From NCBI GenBank assembly GCA_036397395.1, contig DASWIZ010000034.1, positions 1 through 26,511 of the forward strand: a stretch of DNA of 26,511 bases, in the 5' to 3' direction. This document shows positions 15,413 through 22,956 of the stretch, piece after piece. A model generated the notes under the pieces. The model was not told the DNA's origin. It did not search any database and saw only the letters and a list, made by a program, of their open reading frames with translations. Made by a program: the position numbers and the translations under genes. How positions within the stretch are numbered: position 1 is the stretch's first letter; the number at the start of each line of letters is the position of its first letter. This DNA comes from DASRUP01 sp036397395. GTDB lineage: Bacteria; Patescibacteriota; Minisyncoccia; Minisyncoccales; UBA10102.

Positions 15413-15440
15413 AGTATAGCAAGTCCAAGGTAATTGTCAA
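15413..15440 (-). promoter_or_regulatory. Sigma70-type promoter, extended -10
   Basis: On the minus strand TTGACA (15435-15440), 16-bp spacer, TATACT (15413-15418) with TGC before it. It starts about 10 nt after the stop of the sigma4/HARE gene and shares CTTGCTATACTGAAA with the promoter at 150-177. Confidence 0.8.
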
Positions 15441-15449
15441 TAGCAACGG

Positions 15450-16481
15450 TTATTTCGGCAGGCAGTAGAATCCGTTGTCGTCTCGCATAAAGCAGGTTTT
15501 ATCCTGCAGGTTGAGCAAAATAGTGCTTTCTTTTACCTGGCGCTGGGCCAGGGTTTTTTGCACCAGATCTTCTTTCGCAAGCGCCTTGCCCGCTTCGTGT
15601 AAAATTTGCAGCAACACGTCTTTTACGGTTCCGGGAGTGTACCCCCATTCAGCTAACCCGTACGTACCCCTTCCAACCAGCACAAACCGAGGATCTTTAA
15701 TAAGCTCGTTGTGCACGGTTTGTGGCAATATGTTCCGTTTGCGCTGATCTGTTAACGCGTCCTGCAGTTTTTCGATAAGCTGCGCCACCTCTACAAAATG
15801 CAAGGGTTTTTGCGTGTCGCGCAGTACCACATAGGCTTTGTCGCGCACTCCTTTGGGGTATATTTCCGGCCACCTTCGCAACCCCCATTTTCCGTTGTAC
15901 CCCTGTAAAATATGCTTGGAAACCTCAAGCAGCGACGCAAACGTTTTTGGGTTCATAGTTCCGTATTCGTCCAGCAGCTCTTCTAACGTAGCCGGGTTCT
16001 TTCGCCGCTCAAAATGCTGTACCAAATCCTCCAGCACCCGAGGCGACTCCTCTGCCAAGTCTTTTTTGTTTACCCAAAAAGCGTGCGTATGCTCTGTTTC
16101 CTTTTGCTTATACAGCTGGTCGTGCAAATGTAAAAGAAACAAAACGTGGTTTGCGTCATTTGTGGGATGCAGTTCCTCCACCAGCAAATCCTGCCTTTTT
16201 ACATTGCCTGTATTTTTTAACGTTTCGTCCACCATGCGGAACATAAGCTCTAGCCTTGCCCGATCCCGCTCCGCGGCAACGCGTTCTTTTATTTGAACAA
16301 GCCCGTCTTCCACAATTTGCCGTACCCGTTCGCGGGTTACCCCGTGGGCCTGTCCAATAGCTTCCAGGGTTTCAGGGCCTCCTTGCTCCAGCCCAAAGCG
16401 CCGCGACACTATATCCCGGGTGCGGTCTGGCAAATCGCTTACCAGTGTGATTGCGATTTTTTGGTATGGATAAGAATTCAT
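15450..16481 (-). CDS. Sigma-70 region 4 / HARE-HTH fusion regulator
   Basis: A 343-residue DNA-binding protein. Residues about 10-65 match sigma-70 region 4: DLPDRTRDIVSRRFGL, then LEAIGQAHGVTRERVRQIV, the -35-recognising helix-turn-helix. No sigma region 2 is present, so it is not a full sigma factor. The C-terminal half has a HARE-HTH-like winged helix (about residues 220-275): RDTQKPLHFVEVAQLI, VHNELIKDPRFVLVGRGTYGL. A further winged-helix-like unit runs to the end (AKEDLVQKTL...CFMRDDNGFYCLPK). HARE-HTH also occurs in the RNA polymerase delta subunit, so a role at RNA polymerase is plausible. Its promoter (16491-16519) puts the -10 9 nt before the ATG. Confidence 0.75.
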   Translation of the reverse strand: MNSYPYQKIAITLVSDLPDRTRDIVSRRFGLEQGGPETLEAIGQAHGVTRERVRQIVEDGLVQIKERVAAERDRARLELMFRMVDETLKNTGNVKRQDLLVEELHPTNDANHVLFLLHLHDQLYKQKETEHTHAFWVNKKDLAEESPRVLEDLVQHFERRKNPATLEELLDEYGTMNPKTFASLLEVSKHILQGYNGKWGLRRWPEIYPKGVRDKAYVVLRDTQKPLHFVEVAQLIEKLQDALTDQRKRNILPQTVHNELIKDPRFVLVGRGTYGLAEWGYTPGTVKDVLLQILHEAGKALAKEDLVQKTLAQRQVKESTILLNLQDKTCFMRDDNGFYCLPK

Positions 16482-16490
16482 ATTTTATAG

Positions 16491-16519
16491 ATTAAAACAG
16501 ATTTAGCAAAAATTGTCAA
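16491..16519 (-). promoter_or_regulatory. Promoter of the sigma4/HARE gene
   Basis: On the minus strand TTGACA (16514-16519), 17-bp spacer, TTTAAT (16491-16496). The -35 contains the TGA stop of secF. The -10 ends 9 nt before the ATG at 16481, leaving at most a few bases of leader. Confidence 0.75.
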
Positions 16520-17394
16520 CCTCCTGCCTTTTGGGCCCACTTTACCAGCAAAGGAGGCGCCACAAACACAGAAGACCAAGCTCCCGCCGCAATGCCAACG
16601 GCAAGCGTAAGCGCAAAGCCATACAGCGTTTCACCGCCAAAAAACAAAATGGCAAGCACTACCAGCAACGTGGTAAACGAAGTATTTATGGAACGGGACA
16701 TAGTCTGTTGCAAACCTTTGTTCACGGTATCTGCAAAATCAAACCCTACTTTTTTTACAAGGTTTTCCCGAATGCGGTCGAAAATAACCACGGTGTCGTT
16801 TACCGAATATCCCACTACCGTAAGCAACGCCACCACAACCGGAATGGTAAACGACGCGTTTTGAAACTCGCCCAGCAAGGCAAGCACTCCCAAAGGCAGC
16901 AAAATATCGTGAAGAAGCGCAATGAGTGTTACTGCGCTCCACTGCCAAAACGACACGGGCCGGGTAACTTTGCGAAACGCGAATGCCACGTACAAAGCAA
17001 TGGCCAGCAGCGCGAATCCGACAAGAATAAACGCTTTGTCACGCAGCTCTTTTCCAATAACAGGACCAATGGATTCAAACCGCTGTTCTGTAATGTCGGA
17101 CCCAAGCGCTGCCACCACCTGCCGGTGCTGGTCTTCTGAAATATCCGGCATGCGGATTATAACCCCTTTCTCGCCAACCGGCTGAACAGAGCTTACCTGC
17201 ACCCCTGTGGGCACAATGTATTCCCGTATTTCGTTGTTCGCGGGGCGTTGCGCCTGGTACTCTATCTCCAGCAAACTTCCGCCGGTAAACTCAATACCCA
17301 AATTCAAGCCAAAAACCGCCACAGCGGCAATGCTCGCTACCATAAGCGCTGCGGAAACGAATATAAGAATATTTCCCAGTCGAAGAAAATTCAT
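16516..17394 (-). CDS. secF: Protein translocase subunit SecF
   Basis: A 292-residue inner-membrane protein that, with SecD, uses the proton gradient to assist export through SecYEG. An N-terminal membrane helix (9-30) is followed by LGIEFTGGSLLEIEY, the classic SecF FTGG motif, a periplasmic domain, and five more membrane helices. Near the C-terminus are GYSVNDTVVIFDRIREN, the conserved D-R loop of SecF, and SINTSFTTLLVVL. Length is normal (about 290-320). It follows secD with a 4-nt gap. Confidence 0.96.
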   Translation of the reverse strand: MNFLRLGNILIFVSAALMVASIAAVAVFGLNLGIEFTGGSLLEIEYQAQRPANNEIREYIVPTGVQVSSVQPVGEKGVIIRMPDISEDQHRQVVAALGSDITEQRFESIGPVIGKELRDKAFILVGFALLAIALYVAFAFRKVTRPVSFWQWSAVTLIALLHDILLPLGVLALLGEFQNASFTIPVVVALLTVVGYSVNDTVVIFDRIRENLVKKVGFDFADTVNKGLQQTMSRSINTSFTTLLVVLAILFFGGETLYGFALTLAVGIAAGAWSSVFVAPPLLVKWAQKAGG

Positions 17395-17398
17395 AGTA

Positions 17399-18727
17399 TT
17401 ACCAAGGCCAACGGGCTTTTTCTAAAGGCGTGTGCGCGAATAAGCGCAAAAAGTTTTTTGTTATGACAATGGCAGAAAACATACTCAACAAAATTCCAAT
17501 GGACAAAGCAAGGGCAAACCCCTGCACAAACGAACTTCCAAACCAAAACAAAATTAAGGCAACCATAAGGGTGGTAATGTTTCCGTCCCGAATAGAGGGC
17601 CAGGCCCGGCGAAACCCTTCTTCTACCGCGGCGCCAAAGCTTTTGCCTTCTTTCAGTTCTTCCCGCATGCGGGAAAAGATTAAAATATTCGCGTCCACCG
17701 CCATGCCCAAAGACAAAATAAATCCCGCGATGCCCGCCAGCGTAAACGTAAACCCAAGCACCTTAAACAAAAACAGCAAAAATACCCCGTATGCCACCAA
17801 AGCCAGGCTCGCCAACAGGCCCGGCAGCCGGTAAAACGCTATCATAAACACCACCACCACGGCCAACCCAATGGCAGCCGCATTCAAGCTTTGCCGCAAA
17901 GAAACGTTTCCCAAAGTCGGCCCTACCTGCTGTTGGGAAAGCAATGTAATGGACACGGGAACCGCCCCCGCGTTTAGGTTCTGCACAAGCTCCTGCGCTT
18001 CTTGCAACGTATAGTTTCCGGTAATTTGCGCCTGGCCTCCCGCGATCTCGGTTTGTACAACAGGAGCCTGGATAAGCTGGTTGTCTAAATAAATGGCAAG
18101 AGGAGCTCCAATATTTCTGGCGGTAATTTCTTGGAACAGTTTAGCCCCCTCGCCGTTAAACGTAAGGTGAATAAGCGGCTCTTGCGTAATGTTGTCGAAC
18201 CCCACGTCTGCGCGCGCAAGCAAACTTCCGTTTAACCCGGTTTGCGCAAACGGGTCTTGCAGTTCGCCCTGGCCCGTTTCTAACACCTGCTGGTTTGCCT
18301 GCAAAATTTCGTCGTAATTTTCTTTGGGTTCCCGGAAATCCAAAAACGGAGCCTGGCCAATTAACGCAATGGCCTCGCTCGAATCCACTATTCCGGCGAT
18401 CTCCACAATAAGCCGCCGTTCCTCGCCCCTTCCCTCTATTTGTACCAGGGGTTCTGCAACCCCAAAAAAATTAACACGACGTTCAATAACGTCGCGCAGG
18501 CCCTGCATGGCAGAGTCGTATTCTGCTTCATTTACTTTGGAAAGGTCAGCTTGGTACACCAAATGCACGCCGCCCTGCAAATCAAGACCTAAATGATACG
18601 GAATTTCCGGCACCCGCATGCCCTGGGGCAAGTACGGATTTACGTAGTTTGAAAAGTCAAAAAATCCGGCACCCACGGCAGCCAGAACCACAATCAGAGA
18701 GATGCTTACTACCTTCCATTTTCTCAT
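17399..18727 (-). CDS. secD: Protein translocase subunit SecD
   Basis: A 442-residue partner of SecF. It shows the N-terminal membrane helix, HLGLDLQGGVHLVYQ (the SecD DLQGG motif), a P1 periplasmic domain with RRVNFFGVAEP and LIVEIAGI, and then the C-terminal membrane domain with LSLGMAVDANILIFSRMREE and IRDGNITTLMVALILF. I choose the ATG at 18727 (MRKWKV), although GGGAGG lies only 1 nt upstream of it. The longer frame begins with TTG at 18763, which is less likely. It lies just 3' of the remnant and palindrome at 18784-18841. Confidence 0.95.
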   Translation of the reverse strand: MRKWKVVSISLIVVLAAVGAGFFDFSNYVNPYLPQGMRVPEIPYHLGLDLQGGVHLVYQADLSKVNEAEYDSAMQGLRDVIERRVNFFGVAEPLVQIEGRGEERRLIVEIAGIVDSSEAIALIGQAPFLDFREPKENYDEILQANQQVLETGQGELQDPFAQTGLNGSLLARADVGFDNITQEPLIHLTFNGEGAKLFQEITARNIGAPLAIYLDNQLIQAPVVQTEIAGGQAQITGNYTLQEAQELVQNLNAGAVPVSITLLSQQQVGPTLGNVSLRQSLNAAAIGLAVVVVFMIAFYRLPGLLASLALVAYGVFLLFLFKVLGFTFTLAGIAGFILSLGMAVDANILIFSRMREELKEGKSFGAAVEEGFRRAWPSIRDGNITTLMVALILFWFGSSFVQGFALALSIGILLSMFSAIVITKNFLRLFAHTPLEKARWPW

Positions 18728-18783
18728 GCCTCCCACTCTATCATATCGTTGACAAAACCTCAAGAGTACGCGTCCAAGCGTTT

Positions 18784-18806
18784 ATAGTAAGGCTAAGCCT
18801 TACTAT
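18784..18806. repeat. Perfect 23-nt palindrome
   Basis: ATAGTAAGGCT (18784-18794) and AGCCTTACTAT (18796-18806) are exact inverted copies around one base. There is no T-run, so it is not a standard terminator. It begins at the TAG stop of the duplicated C-terminal remnant and may be an operator for secD or a transcript end. Confidence 0.6.
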
Positions 18807-18838
18807 TCCACAAACCGAAACGTGGAAAGGATTTGCGA
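18803..18838 (-). pseudogene. Duplicated C-terminal remnant of a PsbP-like gene
   Basis: Directly after the stop of the large PsbP-like gene, the same frame reads SQILSTFRFVE and then TAG. This is nearly identical to the domain-ending ILSTFRFVE of the 8979 gene and QILATFRFAE inside the 18839 gene. The DNA CAAACCGAAACGTGG (18811-18825) is repeated exactly near 20072. It looks like the leftover end of another copy. Confidence 0.6.
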
Positions 18839-20878
18839 CTAGTTTGCCCAGCCGACAAATTTAAATGTTGAAAGCATCATCTTTAGAATATCGTGATTCG
18901 GCTCTTCGTTTACGTTGTAGTCAGGATCAGTCCAGTTTTTGCCGGATTGTGCCCAAGAAAAAAGAGAAAATCTTAAAAGGTTCCCACTTATCCTATCTTC
19001 TATATAGTAAGTAACGCCATATTGACCTTCAAAGAGATAGTTTTGTATGTAGTAAAAAGATTTAGTTCCCAGAATTCTCGTTTCCGGATTAAATATGGAA
19101 CGGCCTTGGCTTTTTTCATATTCTTCATACGACATGCCCGACTCGCCAGGAGATGTGTTTTTCTTCATTGTGTCTACTACGCTACCCCCTTCTTCACGCT
19201 CAATCACTGAAATACCAAGATATCCGAGCGAGGTATCTCCGATTGAAAATTGGACTCCTCCTGCCGTAGTAGATTCAGCAGGCTCCCAGGCAGTAGGATG
19301 CTTTAATTCAAAACCATATTCTTCGTTGCGGTAGGCCTGCCAATCCGCGCTAGAAGATAAACGCAACACTTTTTTACTGGGAAGATAATACTCGTACTTC
19401 TCTATTACACCGCCTAAATTCCATAGCAAAAAGTATAATTTGTCGTTGTCACTACTGAAAGAAACCTCATAAATCTCTTTTTCAAAGCGCTTGCTGTTGG
19501 GTATAGCAAAAACAACATTCAACTTTGCGGGGTTTCCATAGTCGCTTATAAACAACGTTTCTTGTCCTTCGCCGGCAAAGTCGTCTGTCTTACTATTAAT
19601 AGCCAAAAGCTGCTTGTCGGACGACCACGCCGTTTTTCCCAGTATAATGTTGTAGTCTTCCAAGATATCCTTTCCTGTTCGTATATCTACAATTGCATTC
19701 CTATAGGATTCGTATCCCACAATGTTAATTCGGATATAGTTTTCGTTTTCCAAAAACCAGCTACCACTAAGGGTTCCAGAGTAGCAGCGCGTGTCGGAAT
19801 CAGCATATTGGTATAAAAGAGTTGAGTTTTGAGGAGAGTATAGATAAAGTTTCGTGTTTCCGTTTGTCCCATAAAAGGACTCAACTTCACTGCAGCTCGC
19901 TGGCTCGCTCTGCTCAATATATGCAATGTTTCCGGAATCTGGATGGTACAAGACCCGATCAATCGCCTTATTTTCTTTCGCTTCAAACACTTGCGTACCA
20001 TTTATATCTGCTTTAAAGCTTAACTTTCCCCATTCAGCAGGATAGTCAAAGCTTGCTTTTATTTGCTCCGCAAACCGAAACGTGGCGAGGATTTGGTCAC
20101 CAATTTCTATCATCTCACTTCCATGACGCAACGACGGGACACAGCCAGAAATAATTCCTGGGAAATACATATCTATTTTCAAGGCTTCACCTTTAGTTGT
20201 CTCGACAAGATAAGATTTACGTCCCATCGGCATCTCCGCCGTAGCGTAAAAGTAATAGGCATCTTTACCGTCAAGATCGATTTGTCCATCATAAGCATTA
20301 GGTCCAAAGGTAAATCCAAACACCTCCTTCCAAATATCTTCGTAGTTAATCCCCGAGTGCAATGAAAACTCAAAATTTAATTCATCAAATGTTCCCTCTG
20401 CCATCTCGCCAGTAGCTCCCGTTTTACACTTTGCCATCTTTTCTGAACGAATTACGATAGCTTCTCCTTTTTGCACCACTCTGAAATCTTGAGGATACTT
20501 CACCTCAAACCCGAATTCTTCACTCCGGTAGGCTTGCCAGGTGACGGTGTCCGCTGTTCCACTGGGTGTTTGTTGGCTTGTTTGCTGTTTGGTTTCAGAA
20601 GTTACCGGAGGTTCAAACTGCTGGTCGTATTTTTCTCTTGCTTGCAGCAAAGAAACAATTACAATTCCCGCGAGCAATCCAAGAACCGCCAAACGAACAA
20701 CCAGCAAGACACGAAAATATGTCTTGCTCATTCCGCCCGAACGCAGTTGCGTGTTCCTTTCTTTTTCTTCGGGCGGCAGGTTTCTTTCACGAAACCAGAC
20801 AACTACAAAACCAGCCAGTACAAAAACGAGTGTAAGCCACACAACTATTACAAGAATACCAGAAACAATCTCAAGCAT
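18839..20878 (-). CDS. Large membrane-anchored protein with two PsbP-like domains
   Basis: A 679-residue orphan. It has two N-terminal membrane helices (about 8-28 and 57-77), a Gln/Thr-rich linker (90-110) and a PsbP-like domain starting WQAYRSEEFGFEVKYP (114-129) and ending QILATFRFAE. The middle section resembles a TolB-like or beta-propeller fold (residues about 290-530: VLYHPDSGNIAYIE, SSDNDKLYFLLW). A second PsbP-like domain (about 540-679) starts WQAYRNEEYGFELKHP and ends LSTFKFVG. TATAAT lies 8 nt before the ATG. A start at internal Met50 would remove the first helix. The function is unknown, but the bulk should be extracytoplasmic. Confidence 0.65.
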   Translation of the reverse strand: MLEIVSGILVIVVWLTLVFVLAGFVVVWFRERNLPPEEKERNTQLRSGGMSKTYFRVLLVVRLAVLGLLAGIVIVSLLQAREKYDQQFEPPVTSETKQQTSQQTPSGTADTVTWQAYRSEEFGFEVKYPQDFRVVQKGEAIVIRSEKMAKCKTGATGEMAEGTFDELNFEFSLHSGINYEDIWKEVFGFTFGPNAYDGQIDLDGKDAYYFYATAEMPMGRKSYLVETTKGEALKIDMYFPGIISGCVPSLRHGSEMIEIGDQILATFRFAEQIKASFDYPAEWGKLSFKADINGTQVFEAKENKAIDRVLYHPDSGNIAYIEQSEPASCSEVESFYGTNGNTKLYLYSPQNSTLLYQYADSDTRCYSGTLSGSWFLENENYIRINIVGYESYRNAIVDIRTGKDILEDYNIILGKTAWSSDKQLLAINSKTDDFAGEGQETLFISDYGNPAKLNVVFAIPNSKRFEKEIYEVSFSSDNDKLYFLLWNLGGVIEKYEYYLPSKKVLRLSSSADWQAYRNEEYGFELKHPTAWEPAESTTAGGVQFSIGDTSLGYLGISVIEREEGGSVVDTMKKNTSPGESGMSYEEYEKSQGRSIFNPETRILGTKSFYYIQNYLFEGQYGVTYYIEDRISGNLLRFSLFSWAQSGKNWTDPDYNVNEEPNHDILKMMLSTFKFVGWAN

Positions 20879-20886
20879 ATTACTGC

Positions 20887-20915
20887 ATTATACTCCAGCA
20901 ACCTCAATACTACAA
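20887..20915 (-). promoter_or_regulatory. Promoter of the large PsbP-like gene
   Basis: On the minus strand TTGTAG (20910-20915), 17-bp spacer, perfect TATAAT (20887-20892). It ends 8 nt before the ATG at 20878, implying a very short or absent leader. Confidence 0.65.
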
Positions 20916-20932
20916 AATCTTGCCATCGCTAC

Positions 20933-20959
20933 CTGTCCACTTCGTAGGTGGACACAGGA
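20933..20959. other. Inverted repeat with TGTCCAC core
   Basis: CCTGTCCAC and GTGGACACAGG flank TTCGTAG, forming a six- to nine-base stem with a bulge. There is no T-run. The core matches the tandem repeat at 15288-15307. Confidence 0.4.
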
Positions 20960-20976
20960 CTCCCTATAACCCGCTC

Positions 20977-21008
20977 AAAAAGAAAATCCCCTGAATCACC
21001 AGAGGATT
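20977..21008 (-). terminator. Terminator after the DUF1614 pair
   Basis: On the minus strand AATCCTCTG and CAGGGGATT (20985-21008, one G-U pair) are followed by TTCTTTTT. The stem overlaps the stop codon region of the second DUF1614 gene. Confidence 0.7.
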
Positions 21009-21562
21009 AAATCACCGAGCAAAGTTATTAGTATGGCAAATACAGGAATAAGAAGTATGGCGTCTCGGACACCTGCTCCGCCAATAACAAAAGGCTGGTT
21101 TCGGTGGAACAGCCAAAGCCATGGAATACGGATAAGGTCGGCTCCTAGCAATACGCCAAATGAGCCGGCTATAAAGGCAAGCTGAAACGCCGCCTGCTTA
21201 TCAAACATTAGGGCAATTATGGCTACCCCAAAAGAAGGAAAGAACCTTTGAATCACTATGCCGCGCCGTATAACGTGGCCAGAAAAAAAGAACGCGATAA
21301 CCGCTACAAGACCAGTAGCTATAGAAGCCTTTTCCCAAGCAACGCTCGGGAGCATAAAAAGAGCTAGGCAAACAGGTATTATAGCTCCGCCCACATTCAT
21401 CGATAGATAGGCCACGCGCCTTGGTCGTCTAACTAATCCAAAAAGATATCGGCGTCGAACAATATAGTTGCGAGGCCCCAAAGGAATATCGAACAAGGAC
21501 CCTACGATTATAAGAACAAGAATGAGAAACCCAATCAATATCTCCCCAAGCAATCCAAGCAC
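20996..21562 (-). CDS. DUF1614 family membrane protein (second copy)
   Basis: A 188-residue polytopic protein with about six membrane helices. Family signatures are GSLFDIPLGPRNYIV, NVGGAIIPV and the later FGVLLGADLIRIP and IGGAGVRDAILLI. It starts with GTG at 21562, supported by a perfect AAAGGAGG six bases upstream. It is paralogous to the gene at 21605: both have G-S-x-x-[ND]-I-P-[IL]-G, N-[VL]-G-G-A-[IV]-I-P-V and the GAGV-[FR]-D motif near the end. The function of DUF1614 proteins is not known to me; they are widespread in archaea and some bacteria. A terminator follows immediately. Confidence 0.8.
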   Translation of the reverse strand: MLGLLGEILIGFLILVLIIVGSLFDIPLGPRNYIVRRRYLFGLVRRPRRVAYLSMNVGGAIIPVCLALFMLPSVAWEKASIATGLVAVIAFFFSGHVIRRGIVIQRFFPSFGVAIIALMFDKQAAFQLAFIAGSFGVLLGADLIRIPWLWLFHRNQPFVIGGAGVRDAILLIPVFAILITLLGDLILW

Positions 21563-21604
21563 TCCGCACCTCCTTTCTGCGCAGAGAATATATCACAAAA
21601 CAAG

Positions 21605-22243
21605 CTACAGGCCGGCGAGGAAGGCGGCGATTATGGCAATTAAAAATATGCCGTCGAATACGCCGGCTCCCCCAATAGACAATACGCCCTGGTTGTCGCG
21701 CATTACTTTTGGCAAACGCAGCAAATCTGCCCCAACTATTACGCCAAACACGCCCGCGATAAACGCCACGGGAGCCGCAATTTCGTGCGCCAGCACCAAC
21801 GCAAACACTAACGCAAACAACGCCGGAAAAAGTACAGGCAGCGTAATTCCCTTTCCGGGCGCCACGCGCGCCATAAAAAAACAAATAACGACCATAAGCA
21901 AGCTCGCCAGCAATGTTTCTTGCAGGGGAACTTTGGTCAGTAAATATATGGCCAGCGCCACGGGAATTACCGCTCCACCCAGGTTTATAGAAAGCCCCTG
22001 GGCTTGCATTACGCGACGGCGTACCAAACCGAAAAACCTCCGCTCTTCCGCTTCCACGACGCGGTGCCGGCCAATGGGAATATTTACAAAAGAACCAATA
22101 AGCATACCAACTAGAATTGCGGCGGCCACTCCGGGAGCCACGCCAAAACTTTTAAAGCTGTCTGCCACCACGGAAAAAAATCCCAAAACCAATAGGAATG
22201 GGACGGCCAACAGCAAAAGAATAATTACGAATACTACCGCCAT
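21605..22243 (-). CDS. DUF1614 family membrane protein (first copy)
   Basis: A 212-residue paralogue of the downstream gene, with one extra N-terminal helix. Key segments are GSFVNIPIGRHRVVEAEERRFFGLVRRR, INLGGAVIPVALA, FGVIVGADLLRLP and IGGAGVFDGIFLI. The start ATG at 22243 overlaps the end of the PsbP-like gene at 22234 by 10 nt, so the three genes 22234-20996 appear co-transcribed. Its base use is more GC-rich at third positions than the second copy, so the duplication is unlikely to be recent. Confidence 0.8.
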   Translation of the reverse strand: MAVVFVIILLLLAVPFLLVLGFFSVVADSFKSFGVAPGVAAAILVGMLIGSFVNIPIGRHRVVEAEERRFFGLVRRRVMQAQGLSINLGGAVIPVALAIYLLTKVPLQETLLASLLMVVICFFMARVAPGKGITLPVLFPALFALVFALVLAHEIAAPVAFIAGVFGVIVGADLLRLPKVMRDNQGVLSIGGAGVFDGIFLIAIIAAFLAGL

Positions 22244-22923
22244 TGCAAACTGGCAAGAATTTCATCAAACACCGGGTCGTAGTTGCCTTGCGCGTCAGCT
22301 TGGGTAAATTCAATAATATATCCCCGGCCTGCGTTATTTACATACAAGCGTACAGCCTGCTTACGGTTCGCAGAAGAATTTTCAAGGTATGGATATTTTG
22401 CGGCGGCCACTCCCCCAACTTCCACTAATCCGGGATTTTCTCCTTCCAGCACAAACGGAAAGTCCCGCCACTCGGTTTGGGCAAAGCTTATAAGCATATC
22501 TCCCGGCCACGATTTAAATTCTGTTACCCCTACGCATCGGCCCAAATTTTTGCTACTTACAATAACTGTGTTTTCAATGATGCCCGCGGTTTGGCACGGG
22601 GCTATGGCGTTGTCTTCTTCCCACGCGACCGTGTCGTACACAAACCAGCCCGCGGGATATTCAAAAGAAACTCCCAAACTTTCGTTTGCGTATACCGGTA
22701 CGCTTGGTTGTGGTTCTTGTTCTTCTTGTTTTTGCTCTTCTGGGGGTATAACGCCCTCTTCTTGAGTTTCAGACGGCTGCTGCGCGCCGGATTGTTCGGG
22801 TTCCTGCATAGCCCGGAAAAAAGAAACCGTGCTTAACGCCCCAAACCATCCGGCCACAATAATCAGGGCAACCAGTACAAAAAAGATTTTTATTTCGTTT
22901 TCAAAATCTTTAAAAAATCCCAT
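22234..22923 (-). CDS. Small membrane-anchored PsbP-like protein
   Basis: A 229-residue protein. A membrane helix (about residues 13-33) leads to a Glu/Gln/Pro linker (42-70) and a single PsbP-like domain beginning YANESLGVSFEYPAGW and ending EILASLQW. This is the third member of the family in the window. I use the ATG at 22923 (MGFFKDF), which has GGTGT eight bases upstream; the frame extends to 22941. A weak promoter (TTGATT-17-TATGGT) lies upstream. Likely extracytoplasmic, function unknown. Confidence 0.7.
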   Translation of the reverse strand: MGFFKDFENEIKIFFVLVALIIVAGWFGALSTVSFFRAMQEPEQSGAQQPSETQEEGVIPPEEQKQEEQEPQPSVPVYANESLGVSFEYPAGWFVYDTVAWEEDNAIAPCQTAGIIENTVIVSSKNLGRCVGVTEFKSWPGDMLISFAQTEWRDFPFVLEGENPGLVEVGGVAAAKYPYLENSSANRKQAVRLYVNNAGRGYIIEFTQADAQGNYDPVFDEILASLQWR

Positions 22924-22956
22924 GTTTTTACACCATACCATATTCTTGACAGGGAA

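Larger units (their letters stand above)
15163..15449 (-). promoter_or_regulatory. Structured intergenic leader region
   Basis: This gap holds, in transcription order, a consensus promoter (15413-15440), the hairpin GTCCCATATCGGGAC (15372-15386), a strong terminator (15334-15364), a tandem 10-bp repeat (15288-15307) and a stem AAAGGGGC/GCCCCTTT (15216-15245). The ATG of the membrane-partner gene follows at 15162. The region could be a small RNA gene plus leader, or an attenuated leader. A 75-codon frame (15167-15394) has no recognisable domain. Confidence 0.55.

Noticed and set aside
16513..17139. A 208-codon plus-strand open frame rich in His, Arg and Asn
   Set aside because: It is antisense to secF, a clearly conserved gene.
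21468..22307. A 279-codon plus-strand open frame
   Set aside because: It is antisense to the two DUF1614 genes. The Thr/Asn/Ile/Lys-rich peptide is typical of the opposite strand of a membrane-protein gene.
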